Assembly (NCBI GenBank): GCA_016234805.1
Contig: JACRNU010000043.1
Location: forward strand, 1 to 62,709
From: Elusimicrobiota bacterium
Lineage (GTDB): Bacteria; Elusimicrobiota; Elusimicrobia; UBA1565; UBA9628
Direction of reading: 5' to 3'
DNA: 62,709 nt
Numbering within the stretch: position 1 is the first letter of the stretch; each line of letters begins with the position of its first letter. Shown here in pieces: positions 8,805-16,027 of this stretch. The translations under genes were made by a program, and so were the position numbers. The notes under the pieces are model-generated. The model worked only from the letters and a program-made list of their open reading frames with translations. It did no database searches and had not been told where the DNA came from.

Positions 8805-9916
8805 GCCAGCAGTCCCTGGTATAATCCGGCGAACGACCGGGCCATCTTTTCCAGCGTGAAATGCTCCAGCATCCGGGCCTTGCCTGCTTTGCCCATGCGC
8901 CGGGCCATGGCCGGATCGGAAAGGATGGAGCTGATGGCCTTTCCGAGGGCGGCGCTGTTCCGGGGAGGCACCACAAGGCCCGTGATCCCGTTCTTGCACA
9001 CGAAGCTCGTGCCGGTCCCCAGCTCAGTGGCCACCACGGGCTTAGCGCAGGCCATGGCTTCCAACAGGACCAGGCCGAAGGCCTCGGTCCGTTCGGAGGA
9101 CGGCAGCGCCAGGACGTCGCAGGCGTGGAAATATCTGCCCAGCGGCTCCGAATGGTCCACCTTCCGGAACATGACCTTGCCCGCGAGCCGGGGGTCCGCG
9201 GCCTGGGCTTTGAGCTCTTCCTCCAGAGGCCCGTCCCCGATGACGAGGAGCCTGGCATCCAGGCCTTTCATGGCCTCGAGCAGCCAGGACAGGCCCTTGT
9301 AGTACACCAGCCTTCCGACGAAGAGCACCAGGGGGGGGCCGCCTTCCAGGCCGCACTCCTTCCTGATCCGTGCCGACGCCGAGATCTCGGCAGGGTCATT
9401 GAGCGGCGCCGGGTCCACGCCCAGGGGGATGACGACGGTCTTGTCCTTGAACGCTGCCAGAGCCGGCGACGAGGCAGCGTACGCCGCGCTCGTGGCCACG
9501 ACGCGGTCCGCTTTTTCGAGGACGCGGGACAGGATCGGGGACAGGAGCCGGCCCAGCCGCTTCTGGCGGATGACGTCGTGGTGGTACCAGACCACGAGCT
9601 TGGCTCCCGGCCTGGCCAGGAGGTAGGCAGCGGCAGCCATGGGGTTCTGGAACGAGATCTGGATCACGTCGCACCGGGCCGCACGGAGGTGGGCAGCCAG
9701 GGACGGGGAGACCGGCGTGGAGAAGAGCCTAAACCAGGTCGGCAGGCAATGATGGGTCAGCCGGCCCGAGCTCTCGGTCTTGGGGGACCCGTTGAGGCTG
9801 CTCGTGACCACCTCCACGTCATGCTCCTTGGCCAGCTCCGAGCTGAGCGAGAACACGGCCCGCTCCACCCCGCCGCTGTACTCCTTGGGGAACTTGCCGA
9901 CCTGGAGGATCCTCAT
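8801..9916 (-). CDS. Glycosyltransferase, GT4-like (GT-B fold)
   Basis: 371 residues with GT-B layout. The N-terminal acceptor domain opens MRILQVGKFPKEYSGGVERA, including the glycine-rich GGVE loop of GT4 enzymes. The C-terminal donor domain contains LFVGRLVYYKGLSWLLEAM and the E-x7-E motif EAFGLVLLE followed by AMACAKPVVA. Such retaining transferases use nucleotide sugars in the cytoplasm to extend lipid-linked oligosaccharides. It sits between another GT4-like gene (overlap ATGA at 9913-9916) and the sugar transferase, consistent with consecutive steps in one repeat-unit pathway. It contains a G8 tract near 9331 that is in frame. Donor and acceptor are unknown. Confidence 0.9.
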   Translation of the reverse strand: MRILQVGKFPKEYSGGVERAVFSLSSELAKEHDVEVVTSSLNGSPKTESSGRLTHHCLPTWFRLFSTPVSPSLAAHLRAARCDVIQISFQNPMAAAAYLLARPGAKLVVWYHHDVIRQKRLGRLLSPILSRVLEKADRVVATSAAYAASSPALAAFKDKTVVIPLGVDPAPLNDPAEISASARIRKECGLEGGPPLVLFVGRLVYYKGLSWLLEAMKGLDARLLVIGDGPLEEELKAQAADPRLAGKVMFRKVDHSEPLGRYFHACDVLALPSSERTEAFGLVLLEAMACAKPVVATELGTGTSFVCKNGITGLVVPPRNSAALGKAISSILSDPAMARRMGKAGKARMLEHFTLEKMARSFAGLYQGLLA

Positions 9917-11034
9917 CGTGAGGCTCCAGCCTTCTCGATCCTCGTCAGGAGAGCCAGGTAGTCCCGGCCCGCGTCCTCCCAGCGGAATCTCTCCGCCTGT
10001 TGGAGGCCTTCTGCCGCCATCCTCCCGCGCAGCTGAGGGTCGGAGAGGACCTCCGCGATCCGGCGCCTCATGTCGGAGACGTCCCGGGGGTCGAAATAGC
10101 GGGCCGCTGTCCCGCAGACCTCGGGGAGAGACGAGTTCCCGGAGGCCGCGACCGGACAGCCGCAGGCCATGGCCTCGAGGGCGGGCAGGCCGAAGCCCTC
10201 GTAGAGCGAGGGGAGGACGAAGAGGTCCGCCCGCGAGTAGAGCCCTGCCAGGGAGCCCTCATCCACATAGCCGGGAAAGCTGACGCGCGCCTCGAGGCCC
10301 GACTCCCTGACCAGACTTGCCAGCTCTTCGTGGCGGCGAGGGTCCTTCCTGCCCGCGATGACGAGGTGGTGCGGGAACCCGTCTTGAACCAGACCCGCGA
10401 ACGCGGCGATGAGCCCTGGGAGGTTCTTGTGCGGGTGCTGGTCCCCGATGAAAAGGATGTAGGGGGGAGACGGAGCGCGGTCTCCGGAGGCCTCGCGGCG
10501 GAACACGCTCCGGTCCACCCCGGAGTAGATGACCGTGATCTTGGACGCGGGCAGTCCGTAGGCCTCGATGAGGTCCTTCTTGGTGTTCTCGGACACCGCC
10601 ACGATGGCGTCGGCCCTCCTCAGGACCCAAGGGAAGACGCAGCGGAAGTAGAGCCTCTTGCGGCGGTTCTGGGGATGGAAGAGAGGCAGAAGGTCGTGGA
10701 CCACGACCACCTGCGGGCACGGGGGGAAGAACACGGCCTCGTGGTTCGGGGAGAGCAGGACTCGCGCCCCGACGGCCTTGAGCTTGGACGGCAGGACCGC
10801 CTGGGTCCAGAGGAACCTCAAGAGCCCTCCCAGCAGGGTCCCAGGCCTGCCTCGGGCCCAGTCCGGCACGCGGTGGACGGCCGAAGACGCGGGCGCGGTC
10901 GTGGGCTCGATCCCGGCGGAGCAGAACACGGCCGCGTCCGTGCCCGCCTTCAAGACACGGGACGCGATCTCCCTGGCCACCACGCCGAGACCGGTCGGCT
11001 GCCTGTCCCAGATGGCCGCGTTGATCGCGATCAT
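9913..11034 (-). CDS. Glycosyltransferase, GT4-like (mannosyltransferase-type)
   Basis: 373 residues from the ATG at 11034, chosen because it overlaps the stop of the upstream remnant as ATGA and because MIAINAAIWDRQPTGLGVVA begins a typical GT4 N-terminus. The donor domain shows YILFIGDQHPHKNLPGLIAA and the E-x7-E motif EGFGLPALEAMACGCPVAAS. This subgroup includes mannosyl- and rhamnosyltransferases of polysaccharide clusters. It overlaps the following glycosyltransferase by ATGA. Function in exopolysaccharide repeat-unit assembly is inferred from family and context. Confidence 0.9.
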   Translation of the reverse strand: MIAINAAIWDRQPTGLGVVAREIASRVLKAGTDAAVFCSAGIEPTTAPASSAVHRVPDWARGRPGTLLGGLLRFLWTQAVLPSKLKAVGARVLLSPNHEAVFFPPCPQVVVVHDLLPLFHPQNRRKRLYFRCVFPWVLRRADAIVAVSENTKKDLIEAYGLPASKITVIYSGVDRSVFRREASGDRAPSPPYILFIGDQHPHKNLPGLIAAFAGLVQDGFPHHLVIAGRKDPRRHEELASLVRESGLEARVSFPGYVDEGSLAGLYSRADLFVLPSLYEGFGLPALEAMACGCPVAASGNSSLPEVCGTAARYFDPRDVSDMRRRIAEVLSDPQLRGRMAAEGLQQAERFRWEDAGRDYLALLTRIEKAGASR

Positions 11035-11353
11035 CTGGAGATCGCGGTCCGGTCGATGTCCAGGAGCCCTCGGATCCTCAGGAACACGGTGGGCTGGAGG
11101 ATGAAGCACTCCGCGACATTGCAGCCCTCTCCGTAGACCATGGCCTCTTCCGGGTGGGCATCGGGGTAGTCCACGGCCCCCCTGAAGGCGCCGGAAAGGC
11201 AGGTGTCGTCGGAAATGGTCCAGCCCAGGAACTCCCCTCGGGCGGCGCGGAAGCCCTTGTTCACGGCATCCGCCTGGCCCTTGTCCTTTCGGCGATGAAC
11301 CTCCCCTGGTTGAAGGAGGGGGTGACGATGGAGACGAGCGGCGGCTTAGGCAT
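11031..11353 (-). pseudogene. Decayed GT2 glycosyltransferase remnant
   Basis: The remnant starts at an ATG at 11353 with MPKPPLVSIVTPSFNQGRFI, the classic GT2 opening. It then loses roughly 45 family-typical residues and continues in another frame as EKDKGQADAVNKGFRAARGE, FLGWTISDDTCLSG and a segment ending MVYGEGCNVAE. A second deletion joins this to CFILQPTVF, and a third removes the C-terminal half. Intact relatives have about 300 residues and an NSDD motif where this reads ISDD. It lies first in the minus-strand exopolysaccharide operon and its stop still overlaps the next start (ATGA), so the remnant may be kept for translational coupling. The gaps are judged from remembered family layout, not an alignment. 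Confidence 0.7.
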
Positions 11354-11391
11354 CATGCGGCGAGGTGGAAGACCGGATCCGTCGCGACGAG

Positions 11392-11400
11392 ATTATATCA
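11392..11400 (-). promoter_or_regulatory. Extended -10 promoter for the minus-strand exopolysaccharide operon
   Basis: On the minus strand the sequence reads TGATATAAT, a TGn-extended perfect -10. It lies 38 bases before the ATG of the GT2 remnant. It overlaps the divergent promoter region of the O-antigen-ligase-like gene. Confidence 0.55.
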
Positions 11401-11414
11401 AATCGACGGACCCC

Positions 11415-11443
11415 TTGATTGTCGTTGCCCGGTGGGCTAGAGT
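11415..11443 (+). promoter_or_regulatory. Sigma70-type promoter of the O-antigen-ligase-like gene
   Basis: TTGATT (-35), a 17-base spacer and TAGAGT (-10) end only five bases before the ATG at 11449. Transcription would start at about the start codon, implying a leaderless or nearly leaderless mRNA. Confidence 0.55.
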
Positions 11444-11448
11444 ATGGC

Positions 11449-13233
11449 ATGGAAGCGCGGGAGGCCGCCAGGAACACGGTCTCCTCCCCGTCCGTGCTGC
11501 TGGCCTGCCTGCTCCTGGGACTGCTGCTCGGCGGCCTGCGGAACCCCCTTCTCTGGACGGCGTTCGGGGCTTTCATCTGGATCCTGGCGTTCGTCTCGAC
11601 GGCGGGTGACGCGGGGTCCTCGACGGAGCGGCGCCTCAAGCCCTGGCTCCCTTGGCTGGCATGGGCAGGCCTATCCCTGCTGGCGAGCGAACAGCCCTGG
11701 AAAGGCATTTTTCCGTTCTCCCGCTGGCTGACCCTGCTCGTCTTCTTCAGCCTCGTCGCCAGCCGGTGGAGCTCGGCGGACTCCAGGCGCTGGCTCGCCG
11801 GGCTCGCCGTTGCCGCGGCAATGCTCGGCCTGGCGACCCTCGTGGTCCCAGGCACGGTCCATCCCAGGACAGGACTGATGCCGCCGTACTACAACTACAC
11901 GGTCTTCGTGGAGGCGGCGTTCGCGGCCGCGGCCCTGGCCGCCATCGGCCACCCGGACGGTCCCCGCGGCTGGAAGGCATGGGGCCTGGCCGCGGCCGGG
12001 GTGTTCTGCCTCGCCATGATGGTTTTGGCGCGGTCGCGGGGAGGGATCGCGGCCCTGGCTGCCGCTGCCTCGCTCTGGGCGTGGAGGCGCGGTCTGCGAA
12101 GGCAGCTGGCGTGGGGAGCCCTGGTGCTGGCTCTGGCTGCGGCCCTGTCTCCCCCGAAGGTGTCGTCCTTTGTGCTTAAGCTGGACCTGTCCGCCTGGTT
12201 CACCAGGCCGGCCATTTGGAAGGCGGGTCTGCAGGCTGTCGCGGACCATCCCCTGGCCGGGGAGGGTCTCGGGAATTTCGAGAAAGGCTTCCTGCGCCAC
12301 AACTTCCCGAAGCATTGGGCCACCAACTACGGGTTCAGCGCGGACCATGCGCACAGCGAGATCCTCGAGATCATGGCAGAGACCGGGCTGGTGGGGCTCG
12401 CGCTCTTCGCGTGGGCCTTCTGGGAGAGCTTTCGCCGCGTGGCGCGCCGGGGTTCCTCCCCGGCCCAAGAAGCAGGGCTCAACGCATTCGCGGCCATGTC
12501 CGTCCAGTGCGTGTACGACAACATGCTGCATATCCCCGCGTTGGCCATGCTCTTCTTTTCCTCCCTGGCGTGCTCCCAAGCCGATGACGACGCTTCCTGC
12601 TCGGGCTCCGCCGTCCGTCCCGGTTCGATGACCCTCTTGCGGGGCTTCTGCGCCGCAGGCCTCATCCTCTCCTTGACCGCGTGGCTTCCGCGCTGGCTGG
12701 TCGAGCGTCATGTTGCCGAGGCCAGGCAGGCCCTGGACCCGGCCCGCCGTTTGGAGGCTCTCGTTAGGGCCGTCCGGATATTCCCTGCTGACGCGTCAAT
12801 CCGCGCGGACTTGGCGCGAGCCTGGATCGGGGCAAAGCCGTCCCAGCCCGGCCGAGCGCTCGCTGAGCTCTCGGCTGCCCAGCGCCTCAACCCGACCAAC
12901 GCCGTCACCCTTCTCATGCGGGCCGAGGTCCTCCTGGCCCTCTCCGGGTCTCCCGGCCATCCCGATCGCCCCGCCTCCCCGGCTGCCGCCCTGTTGTTGA
13001 ACCGGGCCATCGAGCTGGAGCCCAATTTCCTGGCCGCCAGGCTCTTGCGCGCGGAATTGCTGGCCTTGGCAGGCGAAGCCGCGTCTGCCGGGCGCGAGCT
13101 GGAGGAGGTCGTATCCAGGCAGGCCGACCTGAAAGACGAGCCCCGCTATACGGCCTATGACGACATGATCCTCTCATTGGATCCGCAGCGCTTCGAGGCG
13201 GTCAGGGGGCTGGCGGGAGGGACTCAGCGATGA
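11449..13233 (+). CDS. O-antigen ligase/polymerase (Wzy/WaaL-like) membrane protein with C-terminal TPR region
   Basis: 594 residues. The first two thirds contain about ten hydrophobic helices. The hallmark region of the O-antigen ligase family is visible: RSRGGIAALAAA, then PLAGEGLGNFEKGF and ADHAHSEILEIMAETGLVGL. These enzymes join polysaccharide repeat units to each other or to lipid A core on the periplasmic face. The last 170 residues look like TPR repeats (ARRLEALVRAVRIFPADASI, AELSAAQRLNPTNAV, LLNRAIELEPNFLAARLLRA), a domain fusion seen in many environmental ligases. The ATG at 11449 was chosen for its position just after the -10 box. Its stop overlaps the macro-domain gene (ATGA). Ligase and polymerase cannot be separated by sequence alone. 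Confidence 0.85.
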   Translation: MEAREAARNTVSSPSVLLACLLLGLLLGGLRNPLLWTAFGAFIWILAFVSTAGDAGSSTERRLKPWLPWLAWAGLSLLASEQPWKGIFPFSRWLTLLVFFSLVASRWSSADSRRWLAGLAVAAAMLGLATLVVPGTVHPRTGLMPPYYNYTVFVEAAFAAAALAAIGHPDGPRGWKAWGLAAAGVFCLAMMVLARSRGGIAALAAAASLWAWRRGLRRQLAWGALVLALAAALSPPKVSSFVLKLDLSAWFTRPAIWKAGLQAVADHPLAGEGLGNFEKGFLRHNFPKHWATNYGFSADHAHSEILEIMAETGLVGLALFAWAFWESFRRVARRGSSPAQEAGLNAFAAMSVQCVYDNMLHIPALAMLFFSSLACSQADDDASCSGSAVRPGSMTLLRGFCAAGLILSLTAWLPRWLVERHVAEARQALDPARRLEALVRAVRIFPADASIRADLARAWIGAKPSQPGRALAELSAAQRLNPTNAVTLLMRAEVLLALSGSPGHPDRPASPAAALLLNRAIELEPNFLAARLLRAELLALAGEAASAGRELEEVVSRQADLKDEPRYTAYDDMILSLDPQRFEAVRGLAGGTQR

Positions 13234-13793
13234 TGGAACGCGCGGTCGCGGGAACGAAGATCCGCATGATGAAGGGGGACATCACCAGGATCCCGGTGGA
13301 TGTCATGGTCAATGCCGCCAACTCGGACCTCGTCGGCGGAGGCGGGGTGGACGGCGCCATCCACCGCGCCGGCGGGCCCGCCATCATGCTCGAGCTCAAC
13401 AGGATCCGGCCCAAGAACGGCTGTCCCACGGGCGGTGCCGTGGTCACGACGGCCGGGGACCTCCCGGCCAAGTTCGTCGTACACGCCGTGGGACCGGTCT
13501 GGCGCGGAGGCCGGTTCCAGGAGGACCTGGACCTCGCCAGCGCGTACGCGACGAGCCTGGACCTGGCCTGCGCCAGGGGAGCCAGGACCGTGAGCTTTCC
13601 CTCGATCAGCACCGGCGCCTACGGGTATCCGGTCCACAAGGCCGCTGGAGTGGCGCTCTCGGCCGTGGCAGGCTTCCTTGAGTCGCGGCCCGGATGTCTG
13701 GCCGGGGTGTTCTTCGTTCTCTTCGATGAAGACACCCTGAAGGCCTACCAAAAAGCGCTGGCCGGGCTGGGATCGGGAGGCGGGTCTCCATGA
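13230..13793 (+). CDS. Macro-domain protein, O-acetyl-ADP-ribose deacetylase-like
   Basis: 187 residues, essentially one macro domain. Ligand-binding motifs are present: VNAANSDLVGGGGVDGAIHR near the N-terminus and the phosphate loop PSISTGAYGYP near residue 130. The family (YmdB/MacroD type) binds ADP-ribose and commonly hydrolyses O-acetyl-ADP-ribose or removes mono-ADP-ribose from proteins in the cytosol. It is fused into an operon by ATGA overlaps on both sides, after the O-antigen-ligase-like gene and before a small secreted protein. Nothing nearby encodes an ADP-ribosyltransferase. Confidence 0.93.
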   Translation: MMERAVAGTKIRMMKGDITRIPVDVMVNAANSDLVGGGGVDGAIHRAGGPAIMLELNRIRPKNGCPTGGAVVTTAGDLPAKFVVHAVGPVWRGGRFQEDLDLASAYATSLDLACARGARTVSFPSISTGAYGYPVHKAAGVALSAVAGFLESRPGCLAGVFFVLFDEDTLKAYQKALAGLGSGGGSP

Positions 13794-14419
13794 GAGCATG
13801 CATCCTGGGAGCCGGGTTCCTCATGGCCTTGCTTGCCGGCCCGGCACCCGCCGCTTCATCAACCAAGGGCAAGCCCAAGGCAGACCCGGAGACGGTCAGG
13901 CTCGTGGAGCTCTTCCTCAAGACTCCTGTGCAGGACCTTCCGCCGGAGTCCGTGCCGTATTTTCTCGAGGTCGCTACCGCCGCCCTGCCGGGCAGGCTCC
14001 TGCACCTGTTCCTGGCCAAGAGGATCGAGCTCCTGGCGCTCAAGAGGCTCTCTGAGAGCAAGAACAAGGGTTCGCTCAAGAGGCCGACACAGGAACCCCA
14101 GACGACCTGCAGCGACCCTGATGTCCTGACTCCCCAGGCCTTCTCCTTTCTCAAGAAGATGGGGTTCAACGAATACAAGGACGTCGAGGTCGCGTTCCTC
14201 ATGAAGGAGACCAACTGTACGATGTGCGAGCTGCGGAGCGAGTTCACGCTCACGGTCGTCCAGATCCCAGGCAAGGACAAGAAAAAGAAGGACCCGGTCC
14301 GGTTCCTTTTCAGGGACGATGACCCCATCATCGCCCTGCTCGCCCACTACTACAGCGGAACGACGAACCGCAACACCTCCTTCTTCGGCATCGGGGCCAG
14401 CCCCAAGTGCAGATACTGA
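13790..14419 (+). CDS. Secreted protein of unknown function
   Basis: 209 residues with a clear signal peptide (hydrophobic stretch LGAGFLMALLAGPAPA, cleavage near APA-AS). The mature part is charged and contains a CxxC pair in NCTMCELRSE plus two further cysteines (TTCSD and the C-terminal KCRY). No family is recognised. It overlaps the macro-domain gene by ATGA and ends the operon; REP-like repeats follow immediately. Confidence 0.75.
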   Translation: MRACILGAGFLMALLAGPAPAASSTKGKPKADPETVRLVELFLKTPVQDLPPESVPYFLEVATAALPGRLLHLFLAKRIELLALKRLSESKNKGSLKRPTQEPQTTCSDPDVLTPQAFSFLKKMGFNEYKDVEVAFLMKETNCTMCELRSEFTLTVVQIPGKDKKKKDPVRFLFRDDDPIIALLAHYYSGTTNRNTSFFGIGASPKCRY

Positions 14420-14429
14420 ATGCATACAC

Positions 14430-14504
14430 TGGTGTCAGGCAGGATGGTGTGAAGGACGCTGACCTTCCGGCCTGACACCATGCCTAGGCACCGGTGTCTG
14501 ACAC
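14430..14504. repeat. REP-like inverted repeats next to the RAYT gene
   Basis: Arms TGGTGTCAGGC (14430-14440) and GCCTGACACCA (14470-14480) form an 11-bp perfect inverted repeat, with an inner GAAGG/CCTTC hairpin in the loop. A third related half-site, GGTGTCTGACAC, follows at 14493-14504, next to the palindromes GCCTAGGC and CACCGGTG. RAYT genes are typically flanked by REP sequences of this kind. A related pair is at 54516-54568. Confidence 0.7.
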
Positions 14505-14512
14505 TTGAATAA

Positions 14513-14521
14513 TGCTATAAT
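14513..14521 (+). promoter_or_regulatory. Extended -10 promoter of the RAYT-like gene
   Basis: TGCTATAAT is a perfect extended -10 and ends seven bases before the ATG at 14529, which implies a leaderless transcript. Confidence 0.6.
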
Positions 14522-14528
14522 CGTTTTA

Positions 14529-15422
14529 ATGGGCCGCCCGAAGAGGATACAGTTCCCTGGCGCGTGCTATTACATCGAGCTGCGCGGCAACAACAAGCAG
14601 GACATCTTCCTGTCGAACCAGGACCGCAGGCACTTCCTCAATCTCCTGCGCGCGTACCGGGAGCGCTATGACCTCAAGGTCTACGCGTACTGCCTCATGT
14701 CAGGCTATGTCCTGCTCCTGCTGGAGACCGTCAAGCCCAACCTCGCGCGCTTCATGCAGGGGTTCAATACGGTCTATACCAAGTATTTCAACACCCAGCA
14801 CAACACCAGCGGACACGTGTTCCAAGGCCGCTACGCGGCTTACGTGGTGGACAAGGAGAATCGCCTGCCTGAGATGGCGACCCATGTCCACCTCGAGTGC
14901 CTGCGCGCGGGCCTGACCTCCAAGCCCTGGCGCTACCAGTGGTCGAGCTGCTCCGCCTATGTCGAGGGCGAGGCCGCGGAGCCCATGGTGGATTCAGGCC
15001 CGGTACTCAAGAGGTTCGGCAAGACCCGCTTCAAGCAGTCCGTGCGCTACATGCACATCATCAAGGAGCGCATGAAGGCCGGGGCTGAGTCCGCGATCCA
15101 GCCCACGCGCGGGATGTACATCGGCGACGACGCTTTTGCCGCCAAGCTCGACGCCCAGCCCGGCAGGCCCGAGCCCGCTCCGGCCCCGGCGGCCGCGGCT
15201 GATGTCATGAAGATCGTGGCGGATGTGGCCGCGAGCCACGGCATGGAAAAGGAGAAGGTCCTCGGCCGGGGGCAGTGGCGCGACGTGGCCAAAGCCCGCC
15301 GCGAGGCCATGCACCGCATCTGGAGGGACGCCCGCCTCGGCGTGACCGAGATCGCGCGCCTCTTCAACCGCACCCCCAGCGCGGTCAGCCAGGCCATCCG
15401 GATGCTCGAGCAGGGGACTTAG
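14529..15422 (+). CDS. REP-associated tyrosine transposase-like (RAYT/Y1) protein lacking the HUH histidines, with DnaA-like HTH tail
   Basis: 297 residues. Residues 1-150 follow the RAYT pattern: MGRPKRIQFPGACYYIELRG, DRRHFLNLLRAYRERYDLKV, then YTKYFNTQHNTSGHVFQGRY and MATHVHLECLRAGL. In active RAYTs the HUH metal site lies in a YCLMPNHxHLLxET segment; here it reads YCLMSGYVLLLLET, so both histidines are gone. The conserved Tyr-rich YTKYFN region remains. Residues about 215-297 resemble a DnaA domain IV/HTH segment (VADVAASHGMEKEKVLGR, VTEIARLFNRTPSAVSQAIR). Family members nick REP single strands; this copy probably cannot cut and may act as a DNA-binding protein. The ATG at 14529 is chosen over an upstream in-frame ATG because of the -10 box just before it. 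The stop lies inside a perfect palindrome. Confidence 0.8.
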   Translation: MGRPKRIQFPGACYYIELRGNNKQDIFLSNQDRRHFLNLLRAYRERYDLKVYAYCLMSGYVLLLLETVKPNLARFMQGFNTVYTKYFNTQHNTSGHVFQGRYAAYVVDKENRLPEMATHVHLECLRAGLTSKPWRYQWSSCSAYVEGEAAEPMVDSGPVLKRFGKTRFKQSVRYMHIIKERMKAGAESAIQPTRGMYIGDDAFAAKLDAQPGRPEPAPAPAAAADVMKIVADVAASHGMEKEKVLGRGQWRDVAKARREAMHRIWRDARLGVTEIARLFNRTPSAVSQAIRMLEQGT

Positions 15423-15458
15423 TCCGGCGCCAGCGCCGGACTAAGTCCCCTGCTCGAG
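15405..15458. terminator. Perfect 26-bp palindrome spanning both stop codons of convergent genes
   Basis: Arms 15405-15430 and 15433-15458 are exact reverse complements with a 2-base CA loop. The TAG of the RAYT-like gene (15420-15422) and the TAG of the J-domain gene (15441-15443 on the minus strand) sit at mirrored positions, so both proteins end LEQGT. There is no T tract. It probably acts as a bidirectional terminator or mRNA 3'-end stabiliser. Confidence 0.75.
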
Positions 15459-15866
15459 GAAGCGCTCGTACGCGGCCTGGATCTCGAGCGTCTTGCGCAG
15501 GGCCGTCTCCTTGAGTTCAGGGCCGAGGTGCGCCACTTTGTCAGGGTGGTATTGGGCCATCATCTCGCGATAAGCCTTCCTGATCTCCTCCGGCCGGGCC
15601 CCTGGGCGCACGCCCAGCACTTCCGCCGGGTCCGGAGCGCCGCTCCCGCGGCCAGGGGCCGCGGCCGCCTTGGCCTTGGCGGGCCTGAGCCTGCGCCACA
15701 CCATGGCGAGCGTCACGGCGGCCACAATGAGGTCGTCGACCCAGCCGAGGAAGGGGGTCAGGTCCGGGATGACGTCGATGGGCGAGAGGATGTAGAGCAG
15801 GCACGCGCAGGCGAGCAGGACCGCCCTGGCCTTGGGCGAGAGTGCTTGGAAGATCTTGTCGACCAT
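15441..15866 (-). CDS. DUF1232 (YkvA-type) membrane protein fused to a C-terminal J domain
   Basis: 141 residues from the ATG at 15866, chosen because a complete promoter ends six bases upstream. The N-terminal half matches DUF1232: two hydrophobic segments around LLYILSPIDVIPDLTPFLGW and VDDLIVAAVTLAMVW. The C-terminal half is a J domain with intact HPD (YREMMAQYHPDKV) and the preceding DPAEVLGVRPGARPEEIRKA. J domains stimulate Hsp70 ATPase, so this may recruit DnaK to the membrane; that is inference. The last residues LEQGT lie within the shared palindrome. Confidence 0.85.
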   Translation of the reverse strand: MVDKIFQALSPKARAVLLACACLLYILSPIDVIPDLTPFLGWVDDLIVAAVTLAMVWRRLRPAKAKAAAAPGRGSGAPDPAEVLGVRPGARPEEIRKAYREMMAQYHPDKVAHLGPELKETALRKTLEIQAAYERFLEQGT

Positions 15867-15872
15867 CGAGAG

Positions 15873-15901
15873 ATTATAGACCAGCCGCGCCTGGGATGCA
15901 A
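15873..15901 (-). promoter_or_regulatory. Sigma70-type promoter of the DUF1232/J-domain gene
   Basis: Minus strand: TTGCAT (-35), 17-base spacer, perfect TATAAT (-10) ending six bases before the ATG at 15866. This implies a leaderless mRNA. Confidence 0.65.
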
Positions 15902-16008
15902 CCTGCCTGCCTGTCCCCCTCTCAATAATGCTGTTTCTCACGCAAGATGAGCCTAAGCGGGCTCCCTGGGCGACTGGCGGGGCGTCCGACCTCCCGGACC
16001 CGGCATTA

Positions 16009-16017
16009 TGCTAAGCT
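16009..16017 (+). promoter_or_regulatory. Possible extended -10 at the start of the polysaccharide island
   Basis: TGCTAAGCT precedes AAAGGAG and the ATG at 16028. The same TGCTAAGCT plus AAAAGGAG arrangement recurs at 23964 before the WbqC-like gene, supporting a functional signal. Confidence 0.4.
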
Positions 16018-16027
16018 AGAAAAGGAG

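Noticed and set aside
9331-9338. G8 tract in the first GT4-like gene
   Set aside because: The gene stays in frame with family motifs on both sides, so it is not a disruption.
14430-15422. Complete IS200/IS605 insertion sequence
   Set aside because: There is no TnpB, the HUH histidines are missing and the flanking repeats are REP-like, so a RAYT-type locus fits better.
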